A DNA stretch of 64,000 bases from assembly GCF_000701405.1 (NCBI RefSeq), contig NZ_JNIV01000002.1:1-64000 (forward strand), written 5' to 3'. Shown one piece after another: positions 1 to 8,757 of the stretch. Position numbers and translations under genes: made by a program. The notes beneath the pieces were generated by a model. That model was not told the origin of the DNA and made no database searches. It was given only the letters and a program-made list of their open reading frames with translations. Within the stretch, counting starts at the first letter, position 1; the number at the start of each line of letters is the position of its first letter. The stretch comes from Deinococcus marmoris DSM 12784 (GTDB lineage: Bacteria; Deinococcota; Deinococci; Deinococcales; Deinococcaceae).

Positions 1-249
1 CAGGAAGAAATCGCTGTCCAGTTGCGGATCCTGTATACACCGTCCCAGACGCTTTTTCTTGGCTTCTGGGGAGCCAGTCCCAGGCATGGCCTGGGACCAC
101 TGCTGCTGATTGGTGGAGCGCTGCTCAATCAGCGCACATATCGCATCCTGGGCACGTTGCAGGGTATCGCGGCGCAAGAAGGGGAAGCGCTCTTTCAGGA
201 GCTGGACGAACTTGATAGCGTCGATCTGGGCGGCTTCTTCTTGTTTCAC
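1..249 (-). mobile_element. IS4-family-like transposase, N-terminal part (runs off window)
   Basis: The minus strand reads from a GTG at 249 without a stop to the window edge, giving 83 residues. The series QQQWSQAMPGTGSPEAKKKR, then RLGRCIQDPQLDSDFFL, resembles the N-terminal domain of IS4-family DDE transposases seen in deinococci. An in-frame TGA a short way upstream leaves this GTG as the first possible start, with AGGCGG as a ribosome site. The catalytic DDE region would lie beyond base 1. The element sits against the abrupt end of an ABC permease gene, which implies it inserted there. The family call is by recognition of the residue pattern; confidence is moderate. Confidence 0.6.
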
Positions 250-298
250 AGCTTCAGGAAGCCGCCTACTGCCGTTTCAGACTACGATCAAATGCCCA

Positions 299-316
299 AA
301 CGGCAAAAATGCCGTT
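299..316. repeat. Short perfect inverted repeat at the right end of the IS element
   Basis: AACGGCA, four A residues, then TGCCGTT form a perfect hairpin between the transposase start and the truncated permease. It is probably subterminal DNA of the insertion sequence. The exact IS end and target duplication cannot be fixed because the other end is outside the window. Confidence 0.45.
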
Positions 317-819
317 CAGAACACTGTCAACATCAAGTTGTCCAGTACTGAAGCCCAGATCGGCGCGTGGAAATACACGCCCACCGTCAGCAGCAGCGGA
401 ATGGTCAGGAAGGCAGGAACCAGGGCCGTATTCAGGAACGTCTCGGAGACTTTGAGGGCAAAGACGCGCCATGTCTTGATCGGCTGGGTCAGCAGGAAAT
501 TCAGGTCTTCGCTGAGGTACAAAGTAGAAATAGCGGCGGTGGTGGCGCTGAAGGTCACGCCGCTGCTCAGGGTGATCAGGCCGATTTCCAGCACGCGCGC
601 AAAGACGTTGGTGCCAATGCTGCCGAATGACCCCAGGAAATTGAGCGCCCTCCAGGTGCCGTAGACCTCACCCCAGACGAGTAACACGGCCAGCACGGCG
701 ACGAAGGCATAGCCCCACTTCGGCCCCCGCCGCAGCGTATGCCGCAGGGCGGTCAGTTTGAGGCCCACGAGACTGGGTTGGCGCAGGGGCTGGGTGTTGG
801 AGGCAGGGCGGGTGGTCAT
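316..819 (-). pseudogene. ABC-2-type exporter permease, 3' end lost to IS insertion
   Basis: 167 residues remain, with hydrophobic segments at about residues 38-55 and 82-100 and a third near 135-155. The pattern fits the N-terminal third of a large ABC-exporter permease, usually around 500 residues. The reading frame ends at a TGA inside IS-like sequence, right after residues DNLMLTVF. The gene follows the ATPase gene (959-1735), so the two would have formed one exporter. The gap between them holds a dispersed repeat. Whether a downstream remnant exists left of the IS cannot be seen. The protein is very likely non-functional. Confidence 0.65.
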
Positions 820-887
820 GGGCTGGGTTGATGGTTGAAGGGTGATGGTTGATGGAGGCGGACACGGATGGGATGGGTTCGCTTCTG

Positions 888-938
888 GGTGGCCCCCCCT
901 CCCCGGCCCTCCCCCACGAGGAGGGAGGGAGAAAAGCT
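888..938 (+). repeat. Dispersed GC-rich repeat, copy A (short form)
   Basis: This copy reads GGTGGCC plus a C/T run, then CCCTCCCCCACGAGGAGGGA and GGGAGAAAAGCTC. It matches the outer parts of copy B near 14.4 kb but lacks that copy's central TCGCAGCTCTGCGA palindrome. It lies between the ABC ATPase and permease genes. Confidence 0.6.
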
Positions 939-958
939 CGCGGCTCTCAGCAAGCCAT

Positions 959-1735
959 TCATCCTGCCGCCACCACTTCCCGCCGCTGCCTTTCTTCCTC
1001 CTGCTCCTCTTCCATCAGGCGGAAGAAGATGCGCTCCAGGCTGTCGCCGTGGACGCCCCCGGCTGCCGTGCCAGTGCGGGCGCGCAGGTCATCCATCGTG
1101 CCCTCGCCCAGCACGCGGCCCCGGTCCAGCACCACCAGCCGGTCACACACGGCCTCGGCCAGCGGGAGGCTGTGGGTGGTCAGCAGCACGGTGCGGCCCC
1201 GGTCCGCATGGGCGCGGAACAGTTCGCGCACCTGACGGGCGGCGTAGGGGTCCAGGCCCACCATCGGCTCGTCGATGATCAGCACGCCGGGATCAGGAAG
1301 CATGGCGGAGATGATCGCCACCTTCTGCCGCATCCCGTGCGAGAAGGTCTCGATCAATTCGTTGCCGAAGTCCTCCAGGCGAAACAGCGTGAGCCAGCGG
1401 TCAATCTCGGCGTCTGCGCCCTCCACTTTATAGAGCTGGCCCACGAAGCGCAGCAACTCCCGCGCCGTCAATTTGCCGTACAGGTAGGGGCGGTCCGGGA
1501 TATAACCGAAGGCGGCCTTGGCCTTGACCGGCTCCTTCCACACGTCAAATCCAGCCACGCGCACCGTGCCGGAAGTCGGACGCGTCAGGCCCACCAGCGC
1601 GCGAATGGTGGTGGTCTTCCCCGCCCCGTTGCTGCCCAGCAGGCCAAAGACCGCTCCTGGCTGCACGGTAAAACTGAGGTCCTGCACCGCCTCGTGTGCG
1701 CCGTAGCGCTTGCTGTAGTGGCTGACCTCGATCAT
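959..1735 (-). CDS. ABC transporter ATP-binding protein
   Basis: This 258-residue protein is the nucleotide-binding subunit of an ABC-2-type exporter and would power the membrane subunit encoded just downstream. Walker A is GSNGAGKTTT (about residue 34), the signature is ETFSHGMRQK, Walker B is VLIIDEP, and the switch histidine is in LLTTHSL. Length is normal for single-domain exporter ATPases. The ATG at 1735 follows TAAACT by 7 nt, so the mRNA may be leaderless. The partner permease is broken by an IS element, so this subunit is probably orphaned unless it serves another permease. Confidence 0.9.
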   Translation of the reverse strand: MIEVSHYSKRYGAHEAVQDLSFTVQPGAVFGLLGSNGAGKTTTIRALVGLTRPTSGTVRVAGFDVWKEPVKAKAAFGYIPDRPYLYGKLTARELLRFVGQLYKVEGADAEIDRWLTLFRLEDFGNELIETFSHGMRQKVAIISAMLPDPGVLIIDEPMVGLDPYAARQVRELFRAHADRGRTVLLTTHSLPLAEAVCDRLVVLDRGRVLGEGTMDDLRARTGTAAGGVHGDSLERIFFRLMEEEQEEERQRREVVAAG

Positions 1736-1781
1736 TGGGCAAAGTTTAGGCCGGGTGGAATGACAGGGGCCTGACTTGGAT

Positions 1782-2495
1782 TCAGGGCACGGCTTCGGGT
1801 TCGCTGCCGCCGTCCCGGTAGGTCAGATCGCCAGTCAGGCGCGTGGCCAGACGTTCCAGCGCGTCCTGACGTGACCGCGCTTCAGGTGCGACGAGGACGG
1901 CATTCAAATCCTGCGCCACCTCTGGATTCTTGACGGCGAGATCAGCGGGCCAGCGCTCACGCTTGATCTCCCACCAGCCGTTTACGGCGTACAGACGATC
2001 CACAGCGCGGCTTGCCACAGCCAGCGCTAGCAACGAATGAATCGGCTGACCCATGACGCCCCGGCAATCCATCACCTCCTCAATCAGATTGAACCGTTGT
2101 GCCTCGGTGAGCGGGTGGAGCGGCGGGCCAGCCGCGTACAGCGCCCGAGCCTCGGTCATCAGCGCTTCCAGATCGGGATGAGACAGCACCACGCGGCCCT
2201 GGGCGAACATCGTGATCGTCGCGGCGTCCTCTGCGGCGAACATGGCACGCACCTTGCGAACCGGGTTGTGAAAGACCTCCACGGGTACGCCGTCCACCAC
2301 AAAATTGCTGCGCCAGCGGTGATCGCCCGTCACCAGCGCGTGAAAATCCAGATCGCTGTAGGCGTTGGCCTCCCCACGCGCCGCAGACCCGCACCACAGC
2401 GCGGCATAAACGCCTGGCGTGGCGAAAATACGCTCCAGCGCGGCGGGCAGGGCAGCTTCCAGGCGAGTCTGATGTGGGTTGTCGGCAGCCTTCAC
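1782..2495 (-). CDS. Nucleotidyltransferase-domain protein (MNT-like fold)
   Basis: The 237-residue protein has the pol-beta-type nucleotidyltransferase signature GSAARGEANAYSDLD near residue 36, giving the paired aspartates that hold metal. The rest is helical and lacks a recognisable antibiotic-resistance signature. It could transfer a nucleotide to a small molecule or protein; the substrate is unknown. The start is a GTG at 2495, six nt after TAACAT, which indicates a leaderless transcript starting inside the end of the DUF402 gene. No toxin-antitoxin partner (HEPN) is adjacent. Confidence 0.7.
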   Translation of the reverse strand: MKAADNPHQTRLEAALPAALERIFATPGVYAALWCGSAARGEANAYSDLDFHALVTGDHRWRSNFVVDGVPVEVFHNPVRKVRAMFAAEDAATITMFAQGRVVLSHPDLEALMTEARALYAAGPPLHPLTEAQRFNLIEEVMDCRGVMGQPIHSLLALAVASRAVDRLYAVNGWWEIKRERWPADLAVKNPEVAQDLNAVLVAPEARSRQDALERLATRLTGDLTYRDGGSEPEAVP

Positions 2496-2504
2496 CCGTA
2501 GATG

Positions 2505-3068
2505 TTAGGACAGAACCGTCTGCCTGATCTCTACTTTCTGTTCTCTCTGCTCGTCCTGAACATCGCTCTGCCATTCCAGCCGCAAATCCTGCGCGGTCAG
2601 CCAGTGGTTCAGGGTGTACTCGGCGCGGGCCAGTTCCGAGACGGTGCCGTGGGCCACCTCGATGGCCTGCCGCAGTTCGTCGGAGGTCAGGAAACCCGCC
2701 TCCCAGGCTGCCAGCAGTTCATCGGTGTCAGCGATTTCTGCGCCCAGACCGTCGTGCAGCACGATGTCCAGATACAGGTCACGCACGCTCCAGACTCCGC
2801 CCTCGCGGCTGATCTGGGCCACGTCGATGTAATAGTCGTGTTCGCGTCGCCCGTGAAAGGCGTAGCGGCAGACCACCAGATGCTGCGCGGGCAGCAGGTG
2901 CGCCTGCCAGTGGCGAATGCGTGGATGTCCAACGAAATCGCGGGCCACATACAGGCCCGCGCTCGTCTCTCGGTAGGTTTTCACGGCGCGCACGCCGGTA
3001 TTGGTGTAATGACATTTTGCCTGAACATCGTGCCGCTCCACCTTGACCGGATGCGCGTGAGGAAGCAT
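2505..3068 (-). CDS. DUF402 domain protein
   Basis: This 187-residue protein matches the DUF402 family, whose members include nucleoside di/triphosphatases and FomD-like hydrolases. The core region carries the acidic series REHDYYIDVAQI, then YLDIVLHDG, then IADTDELLAAWEAG, which supplies the metal-binding aspartates of the family. I chose the ATG at 3068 over an upstream in-frame ATG because TACGCT lies 6 nt before it, a typical leaderless promoter position. The specific substrate is not evident. It is followed at once by the nucleotidyltransferase gene. Confidence 0.75.
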   Translation of the reverse strand: MLPHAHPVKVERHDVQAKCHYTNTGVRAVKTYRETSAGLYVARDFVGHPRIRHWQAHLLPAQHLVVCRYAFHGRREHDYYIDVAQISREGGVWSVRDLYLDIVLHDGLGAEIADTDELLAAWEAGFLTSDELRQAIEVAHGTVSELARAEYTLNHWLTAQDLRLEWQSDVQDEQREQKVEIRQTVLS

Positions 3069-3148
3069 GGGACAGCGTACCCGAATACACCCCAATTGAC
3101 CGGGAGGAATCTAACATCCCCGTTCGGAATGCCGGGACTGCCTGGAGA

Positions 3149-5707
3149 TTACACGATGGGCAGCGCGTCCAGCATTCCGAAGTCGTGCGGTATGAACAGG
3201 CTGCCCTCGGTGGTCCCACCCTCCGAAAGTTTCGAGAGGGTGGCCTCCAGTTCACCCCCACCGATCTCTCCTGCCAGGAAAGCGCGGTGGGCGCGGATGA
3301 CCTCGCGCACCTGCTCTGGCGCTTCGTGAACGAATTCCAGGCGCAAGTCGTGCAGGCCCGCCGCCAGCCAGTCCTTCAGATGAGCGGCGGCGATCTGCGG
3401 ACGGCCCTCGAACACGGTGTTGCGGCAGCCCACGTCGGCCATCACCGGATGCGTGCGCCCACGTTCGTCACGCAGGGCAATGCGGTGGGTCTCGCAGGGG
3501 TGACCGCAGTTGGTGTAATCGGTGCCGTCGCTCAGGAAACGGCAGAACACGCAATGCTCGGTGTGGAAGACCGGGAGGTGACCGTAGGCGATGACCTCCA
3601 GCCGCCTGGGGCCAACCAGCCCGGCCAGCTCCGTGATCTGCTGCGCGTTCAGGTCATGCGTGGGCGTCAGCCGTTGCAGCCCCAGCTCCAGAAGCGCGCG
3701 GGCGGTCAGCACATTGACGGCGTTGAGGGAGAAGTCGCCGGTCAACTCGGTTTCGCCCGCGTCCTGCAAGCCTTCCAGCAGGCCGCCGCTGCGAATCAGA
3801 ATCCCGGCGTCCAGCGACAGCAGGAACTTCTGCAAGTTCTGCTCGGTGGGCTTGAGGATGCGCGGACTCGCCACCCGCACGGCGATTCCAGCCGCTTTCA
3901 CGCGCTCCACGCTGGGTTTCAGGCCATACAGTTCCAGATAATCCAGGGTGATGGAATCCGGCGCTTCGGCCAGGGCCGCGTCCAGTTGTTCGGGGGTGCG
4001 GACGAGGATGTGCAGGCGTGGGTTTTCAGTCCTCTGTTCATCCAGTGGACGTGGGGCGGCGGAAAGAACATGCTCCAGCACGCCCTCGATCCGCCGCACC
4101 GGAGCCGCTGCCCGCAGTTCGGTCAATCCCTCCACCACTTCCCGCCGCAGTCCGTTCAGAGCGCTGACGGGCAAAAAGCCCTCGCCGCGTAAATCCACAC
4201 TCAGGCCGGAGAGGTGATAGCCGGTGCCGCCCAGCTTGCCCAGTTGCTCCCGCAAGCCGGATTCGTCCAGTGCGCGGTTGCGTGCGGGTGACAGCGGTTC
4301 GGGAAGAACGGCGGTGAAGCTGTGGCCTGCCTCATCGGTCAGGGTGAGCTGGGGCGGCTGCCCGACATAGCCCACGAAATGCGCGCTGATCGGGCGGGTG
4401 TAGACCGGATCGCCCGCCTCGATCAGCGGTTTGACGCGGGCATTCAGGCTGGGATCATGCGTGCGCCAGACCGGATCGCCCACGCGCACGCGCGAGCCGT
4501 CCACCGCGCCGCGCCCGAAGCGCAGTTCGTAGACGCCTCCAGCCCGCACGTCTTCGGTCTGCTGGCCGTTTTGCCACAGGCCGTACAGGAAGCCGCCTTC
4601 CTCGCGGCCCTCGGGGGTGCGCCAGTTGGCGGGATCGAAGACCAGACCGTCGCCGGGCCTGAGCGGTTCGGACAGTTCAGCCAGCACACCGCGTTCGGTG
4701 ACGCCGCGCACGGTGCCGATGGGCACGCCCCGGTGCCTCGGCGCACGCCCACGCACCACCGTCTGGTGGTTGGTTCCGGCCATGAAATGCGGGGCCAGGC
4801 CGCGCGAGTAGACCTGCTCCAGATCCTGCTCCTGCTGCGGCGTGATGCTCAGGGGCAGGCCCGCCCACGCCTCGTCCACGGCCTGGCGGTAGGCGGCGGT
4901 GGTCAGGGCCACGAATTCGGCGTCCTTGTAGCGGCCCTCGATTTTCAGGCAATTCACGCCGATCCGCACCAGTTCCGGCACCTGATGCAGCGCGTAGAGG
5001 TCACCCGGCGACAGCAGGTAGCGGGCGTCGCCCAGATCACGGTATTCACCGTCCACCAGCAGGTCATACGGCAATCGGCACGCCTGGGCGCACTGGCCCC
5101 GGTTGGCGCTGCGGCCCCCCCACGCCTCGGAGGAAAAGCACTGGCCGCTGTAGCTGACGCACAGTGCGCCGTGGACGAAGGTTTCCAGCTCCACGTCGGT
5201 CTGGCTGGCAATGCGCTCGATGTCCTTCAAGCTCAGCTCGCGGCCCAGCACCACGCGGCTGGCCCCGAAGCGGCGGGCGTGTTCGGCCCCCTCGGCGGAG
5301 GTGATACTCATCTGCGTGCTGCCGTGGATGGGCAGATCGGGGCAGATCTGCTGGGCGAGGCGGGCGACACCGTGATCCTGCACGATCAGGGCGTCCACCC
5401 CCGCCTCGGCCAGCGCCATCAGTTGACGTTCGGCATCTCGCAACTCGCGGTCAAAGACCAGCACGTTGAAGGTGACGAAGCCCTGCACCCCGCGCGCGTG
5501 CAGGCCGCGCATGATCTCTGGCAGGGCCTCGGCATCGAAACCGACTTTGGCCCGCGCGTGAAAGCCCGCGCCATCTGCCCGGCCCTCGCCACTGGCCGGG
5601 TTGACGCCGAAGAACACCGCGTCGGCCCCGGCTTCCACCGCTGCCTTCAGTTGGGGAAAGCCTCCCACTGGACTCATCACTTCGGGCTTGACTCGGGGAC
5701 GCAACAT
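3149..5707 (-). CDS. U32-family protein with DUF3656 (RlhA-like 23S rRNA hydroxylation)
   Basis: This 852-residue protein starts at ATG 5707, 8 nt after TACACT. The U32 core begins with MSPVGGFPQLKAAVEAGADA and includes a cysteine cluster in SYSGQCFSSEAWGG and RGQCAQACRLPY that would bind an iron-sulfur cluster. A long C-terminal extension matches the DUF3656 portion of RlhA-type proteins and carries a second Cys set in HTEHCVFC and NCGHPCE. E. coli RlhA makes 5-hydroxycytidine in 23S rRNA; its paralogue TrhP acts on tRNA. Length and the extra domain favour the RlhA group, but substrate assignment is inference. Confidence 0.8.
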   Translation of the reverse strand: MLRPRVKPEVMSPVGGFPQLKAAVEAGADAVFFGVNPASGEGRADGAGFHARAKVGFDAEALPEIMRGLHARGVQGFVTFNVLVFDRELRDAERQLMALAEAGVDALIVQDHGVARLAQQICPDLPIHGSTQMSITSAEGAEHARRFGASRVVLGRELSLKDIERIASQTDVELETFVHGALCVSYSGQCFSSEAWGGRSANRGQCAQACRLPYDLLVDGEYRDLGDARYLLSPGDLYALHQVPELVRIGVNCLKIEGRYKDAEFVALTTAAYRQAVDEAWAGLPLSITPQQEQDLEQVYSRGLAPHFMAGTNHQTVVRGRAPRHRGVPIGTVRGVTERGVLAELSEPLRPGDGLVFDPANWRTPEGREEGGFLYGLWQNGQQTEDVRAGGVYELRFGRGAVDGSRVRVGDPVWRTHDPSLNARVKPLIEAGDPVYTRPISAHFVGYVGQPPQLTLTDEAGHSFTAVLPEPLSPARNRALDESGLREQLGKLGGTGYHLSGLSVDLRGEGFLPVSALNGLRREVVEGLTELRAAAPVRRIEGVLEHVLSAAPRPLDEQRTENPRLHILVRTPEQLDAALAEAPDSITLDYLELYGLKPSVERVKAAGIAVRVASPRILKPTEQNLQKFLLSLDAGILIRSGGLLEGLQDAGETELTGDFSLNAVNVLTARALLELGLQRLTPTHDLNAQQITELAGLVGPRRLEVIAYGHLPVFHTEHCVFCRFLSDGTDYTNCGHPCETHRIALRDERGRTHPVMADVGCRNTVFEGRPQIAAAHLKDWLAAGLHDLRLEFVHEAPEQVREVIRAHRAFLAGEIGGGELEATLSKLSEGGTTEGSLFIPHDFGMLDALPIV

Positions 5708-5878
5708 AACAGGGCAGTGTACGGGCTGCGGGGCAGCGCATATGGGAAGGGGGAACAAAGCGCGTCCGCTCACTCCCAGATCACCAGCCCTCACACCAAC
5801 GGCCCTTATGCTGGCGGCAGAAGTTTGTCCGCCTCCCAGCCGCACTTTCCCCAACCTCATCCGCAAAGGAGTTTCACC

Positions 5879-6448
5879 ATGTCTGCCGACAACGATCCAC
5901 AAACCCAGCCGCAATCCGCCGACGCCACCGACGCCGAGGTGCTGGACATCATGCAGTCGGCCTTCGAGGCAGCGCGCAACGGGGACGCCGATTTTCTGAA
6001 AACGTGGCTGGAAAAGGGCCTGCCACCCAACCTGCAAAATACGCGCGGCGACACGCTGCTGATGCTGGCGGCCTACCACAGCCACACGGAAGCAGTTCGC
6101 ACGCTGCTGGACCACGGCGGCGATCCCGACATCCTGAACGATCAGGGACAGACACCACTGATGGGCGCGGCCTTCCGGGGCGATCAGGCCACCGCCGAAC
6201 TGCTGGTAGAGCGCGGCGCGGGGCTGGACGTGGCCGCGCCCGGCGGCAGGACAGCGCTGATGATGGCCGCCATGTTTAACCGCATGGACATGCTGAACTG
6301 GCTGTTGGAGCTGGGGGCCGATCCCAGCGTGCGCGACGTGGGTGGAGCCAGCGCCGCAGACGCCGCCCGCGTGATGGGCGCGGCAGAGACGGCGGCAAGA
6401 TTGGACGCCGTGATGGCGGCCCGTGGTGAGGATGCCACCGCTGATTAG
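5879..6448 (+). CDS. Ankyrin-repeat protein
   Basis: The 189-residue protein is built from about four ankyrin repeats (residues about 25-165), with motifs such as RGDTLLMLAAYHSHTEAVRT, GQTPLMGAAFRGDQATAELL and GRTALMMAAMFNRMDMLNWL. Such proteins act in protein-protein contacts. There is no signal peptide, so it should be cytoplasmic. AAAGGAG 8 nt upstream supports the ATG at 5879. It lies between the divergent rlhA-like gene and aspS2; the aspS2 promoter starts 23 nt after its stop. The partner protein is unknown. Confidence 0.85.
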   Translation: MSADNDPQTQPQSADATDAEVLDIMQSAFEAARNGDADFLKTWLEKGLPPNLQNTRGDTLLMLAAYHSHTEAVRTLLDHGGDPDILNDQGQTPLMGAAFRGDQATAELLVERGAGLDVAAPGGRTALMMAAMFNRMDMLNWLLELGADPSVRDVGGASAADAARVMGAAETAARLDAVMAARGEDATAD

Positions 6449-6470
6449 CCTCCCCTGCCTAGCCGCCGCA

Positions 6471-6499
6471 TTGACCCCCACCCACGCGCCCGCTAGACT
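6471..6499 (+). promoter_or_regulatory. Consensus-like sigma-70 promoter of the aspS2 leader
   Basis: TTGACC (6471-6476) and TAGACT (6494-6499) are separated by exactly 17 nt. The predicted start of transcription falls on or next to the A of the ATG at 6507, so the leader peptide mRNA would be leaderless. Confidence 0.75.
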
Positions 6500-6506
6500 T
6501 GCCCGC

Positions 6507-6551
6507 ATGTTCGCGGCCCCCACCAACAACAGCGACAACGATCCCCGGTAG
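6507..6551 (+). CDS. Candidate aspS2 leader peptide, MFAAPTNNSDNDPR
   Basis: The 14-codon ORF encodes MFAAPTNNSDNDPR and ends at TAG 6549-6551. Three of its codons are Asn (all AAC) and two are Asp, packed into residues 7-12. It begins at the predicted transcription start and is followed by alternative hairpins and a terminator, then aspS2. Length, position and codon bias match leader peptides of ribosome-mediated attenuators. It is too short to score as a gene on its own; the case rests on the whole arrangement. Confidence 0.7.
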   Translation: MFAAPTNNSDNDPR

Positions 6552-6607
6552 GGGACGCCTGAGCCGTTGCGCCCCCGACCTCCTCACTGGAGTCGGGGGC
6601 TTTTTTT
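6543..6607 (+). promoter_or_regulatory. Attenuator: protector, antiterminator and terminator hairpins
   Basis: Segment 1, CCCC (6543-6546), can pair with GGGG (6551-6554) across a GGTA loop. That same GGGG with CGC (6556-6558) can instead pair with GCGCCCC (6569-6575), with one bulged A. The latter uses the 5' arm of a terminator formed by 6571-6583 and 6589-6600, a stem of about 12 bp with one bulged C, followed by seven T residues (6601-6607). Stalling on the Asn/Asp codons would cover segment 1 and favour the antiterminator. The pairings were worked out by hand. Confidence 0.7.
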
Positions 6608-6630
6608 AGCCAGTCCATACAGGAGACTTC

Positions 6631-7965
<1,335 letters not shown>

Positions 7966-7972
7966 CTTCCAG

Positions 7973-8001
7973 CGCCCCCTCACACACGGGCAGAGGGGGC
8001 G
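7973..8001 (+). terminator. GC hairpin after aspS2
   Basis: CGCCCCCT (7973-7980) pairs with AGGGGGCG (7994-8001) just after the aspS2 stop. There is no T-tract behind it, so it may be a stability element rather than a true intrinsic terminator. Confidence 0.45.
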
Positions 8002-8047
8002 ATGCAAAGCGGCGGAAATAAGCCGTACCCTCCACCAGCATCTAAAA

Positions 8048-8092
8048 AGCAGGGCAGAGACTGGCCGTCCATCGGCCCACCTCTGCCCTGCT
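8048..8092 (-). terminator. Intrinsic terminator of the SlyD-type isomerase gene
   Basis: AGCAGGGCAGAG (8048-8059) pairs perfectly with CTCTGCCCTGCT (8081-8092). On the minus strand the stem is followed by a run of five T residues, so it ends the gene at 8113-8601. Confidence 0.8.
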
Positions 8093-8112
8093 CCGTCCTG
8101 CACGTTCAGGTT

Positions 8113-8601
8113 TTACGCGTCGTGTTCGTGGTCCATCATGTCCGGGGTGTGGGCGTGGCCGTGTTCCAGTTCCTCGGCGGTGGCGTCGCGCACGCCCACC
8201 ACAGTCACGTCGAAGTTCAGGACCTCGCCCGCCAGCGGGGGGTTGAAGTCCACCTTGACCATGTCGCCGTTCAGTTCCATGACCGTGAAGGGAATCACGC
8301 TGCCGTCCTCGGCCTGCGCGTAGTAGGTTTCACCGATCTCGATGTCGTCCTCGAAATCCTCGCGGGCCAGTTCCTCGGTGTTGTCCTCGTCGCGCTCGCC
8401 GTAGCCGTCCTCGGGCTGCACGGTCACCTGCATGGTGTCGCCCTCGCTCTTGCCTTCCAGCGCCTTTTCTAGGCCCGGAATGATGTTGCTGTGACCGTGC
8501 AGGTAGGTCAGCGGCTCGCCGGGTTCACTCTGATCGACGACTACACGTTTCACGGTCAGCTTATATTCCAGATCGACAACTTTGTCCTGTTCAATGTTCA
8601 T
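8113..8601 (-). CDS. FKBP-type peptidyl-prolyl isomerase, SlyD-like
   Basis: The 162-residue protein matches SlyD-type FKBP isomerases, which help proline-limited folding and act as chaperones in the cytoplasm. The fold begins KVVDLEYKLTV, followed by GHSNIIPGLEKALEGKSEGD, and an insert-in-flap region with QPEDGYGERDEDN. The tail is histidine-rich (HGHAHTPDMMDHEHDA), like the metal-binding tail of SlyD, though short. GGAGGG 5 nt upstream supports the ATG at 8601 rather than one four codons earlier. TACACT at 8673-8668 suggests a promoter with a leader of about 60 nt. Confidence 0.9.
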   Translation of the reverse strand: MNIEQDKVVDLEYKLTVKRVVVDQSEPGEPLTYLHGHSNIIPGLEKALEGKSEGDTMQVTVQPEDGYGERDEDNTEELAREDFEDDIEIGETYYAQAEDGSVIPFTVMELNGDMVKVDFNPPLAGEVLNFDVTVVGVRDATAEELEHGHAHTPDMMDHEHDA

Positions 8602-8757
8602 ATGGCCCTCCATAGCTCGTCCGGCGGCAGATGCCAGTGGGTACGGGACGAGTTTTCTCGCCCGAAGAGTGTAACGCTTTGGGATGAGCGGCGCGGCCCC
8701 GGCCCTACAGCTTCGCTTCACGGAGGGCGGCTCCGGCTGGCCCACTATGCTGACAGC

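Noticed and set aside
22..664. Plus-strand open frames across the IS and permease
   Set aside because: They run antisense to recognisable transposase and permease sequence and lack their own start signals.
842..1774. 310-residue open frame opposite the ABC ATPase
   Set aside because: High-GC shadow rich in His, Gln and Gly; the minus strand has complete Walker and signature motifs.
1782..3068. Toxin-antitoxin (MNT-HEPN) module at the nucleotidyltransferase
   Set aside because: The neighbouring gene is a DUF402 protein, not a HEPN toxin, and the nucleotidyltransferase is longer than MNT antitoxins.
6551..6607. T-box riboswitch for aspS2
   Set aside because: The leader is only about 120 nt and lacks the T-box core sequence and specifier stem; the Asn-rich ORF with alternative hairpins explains it better.
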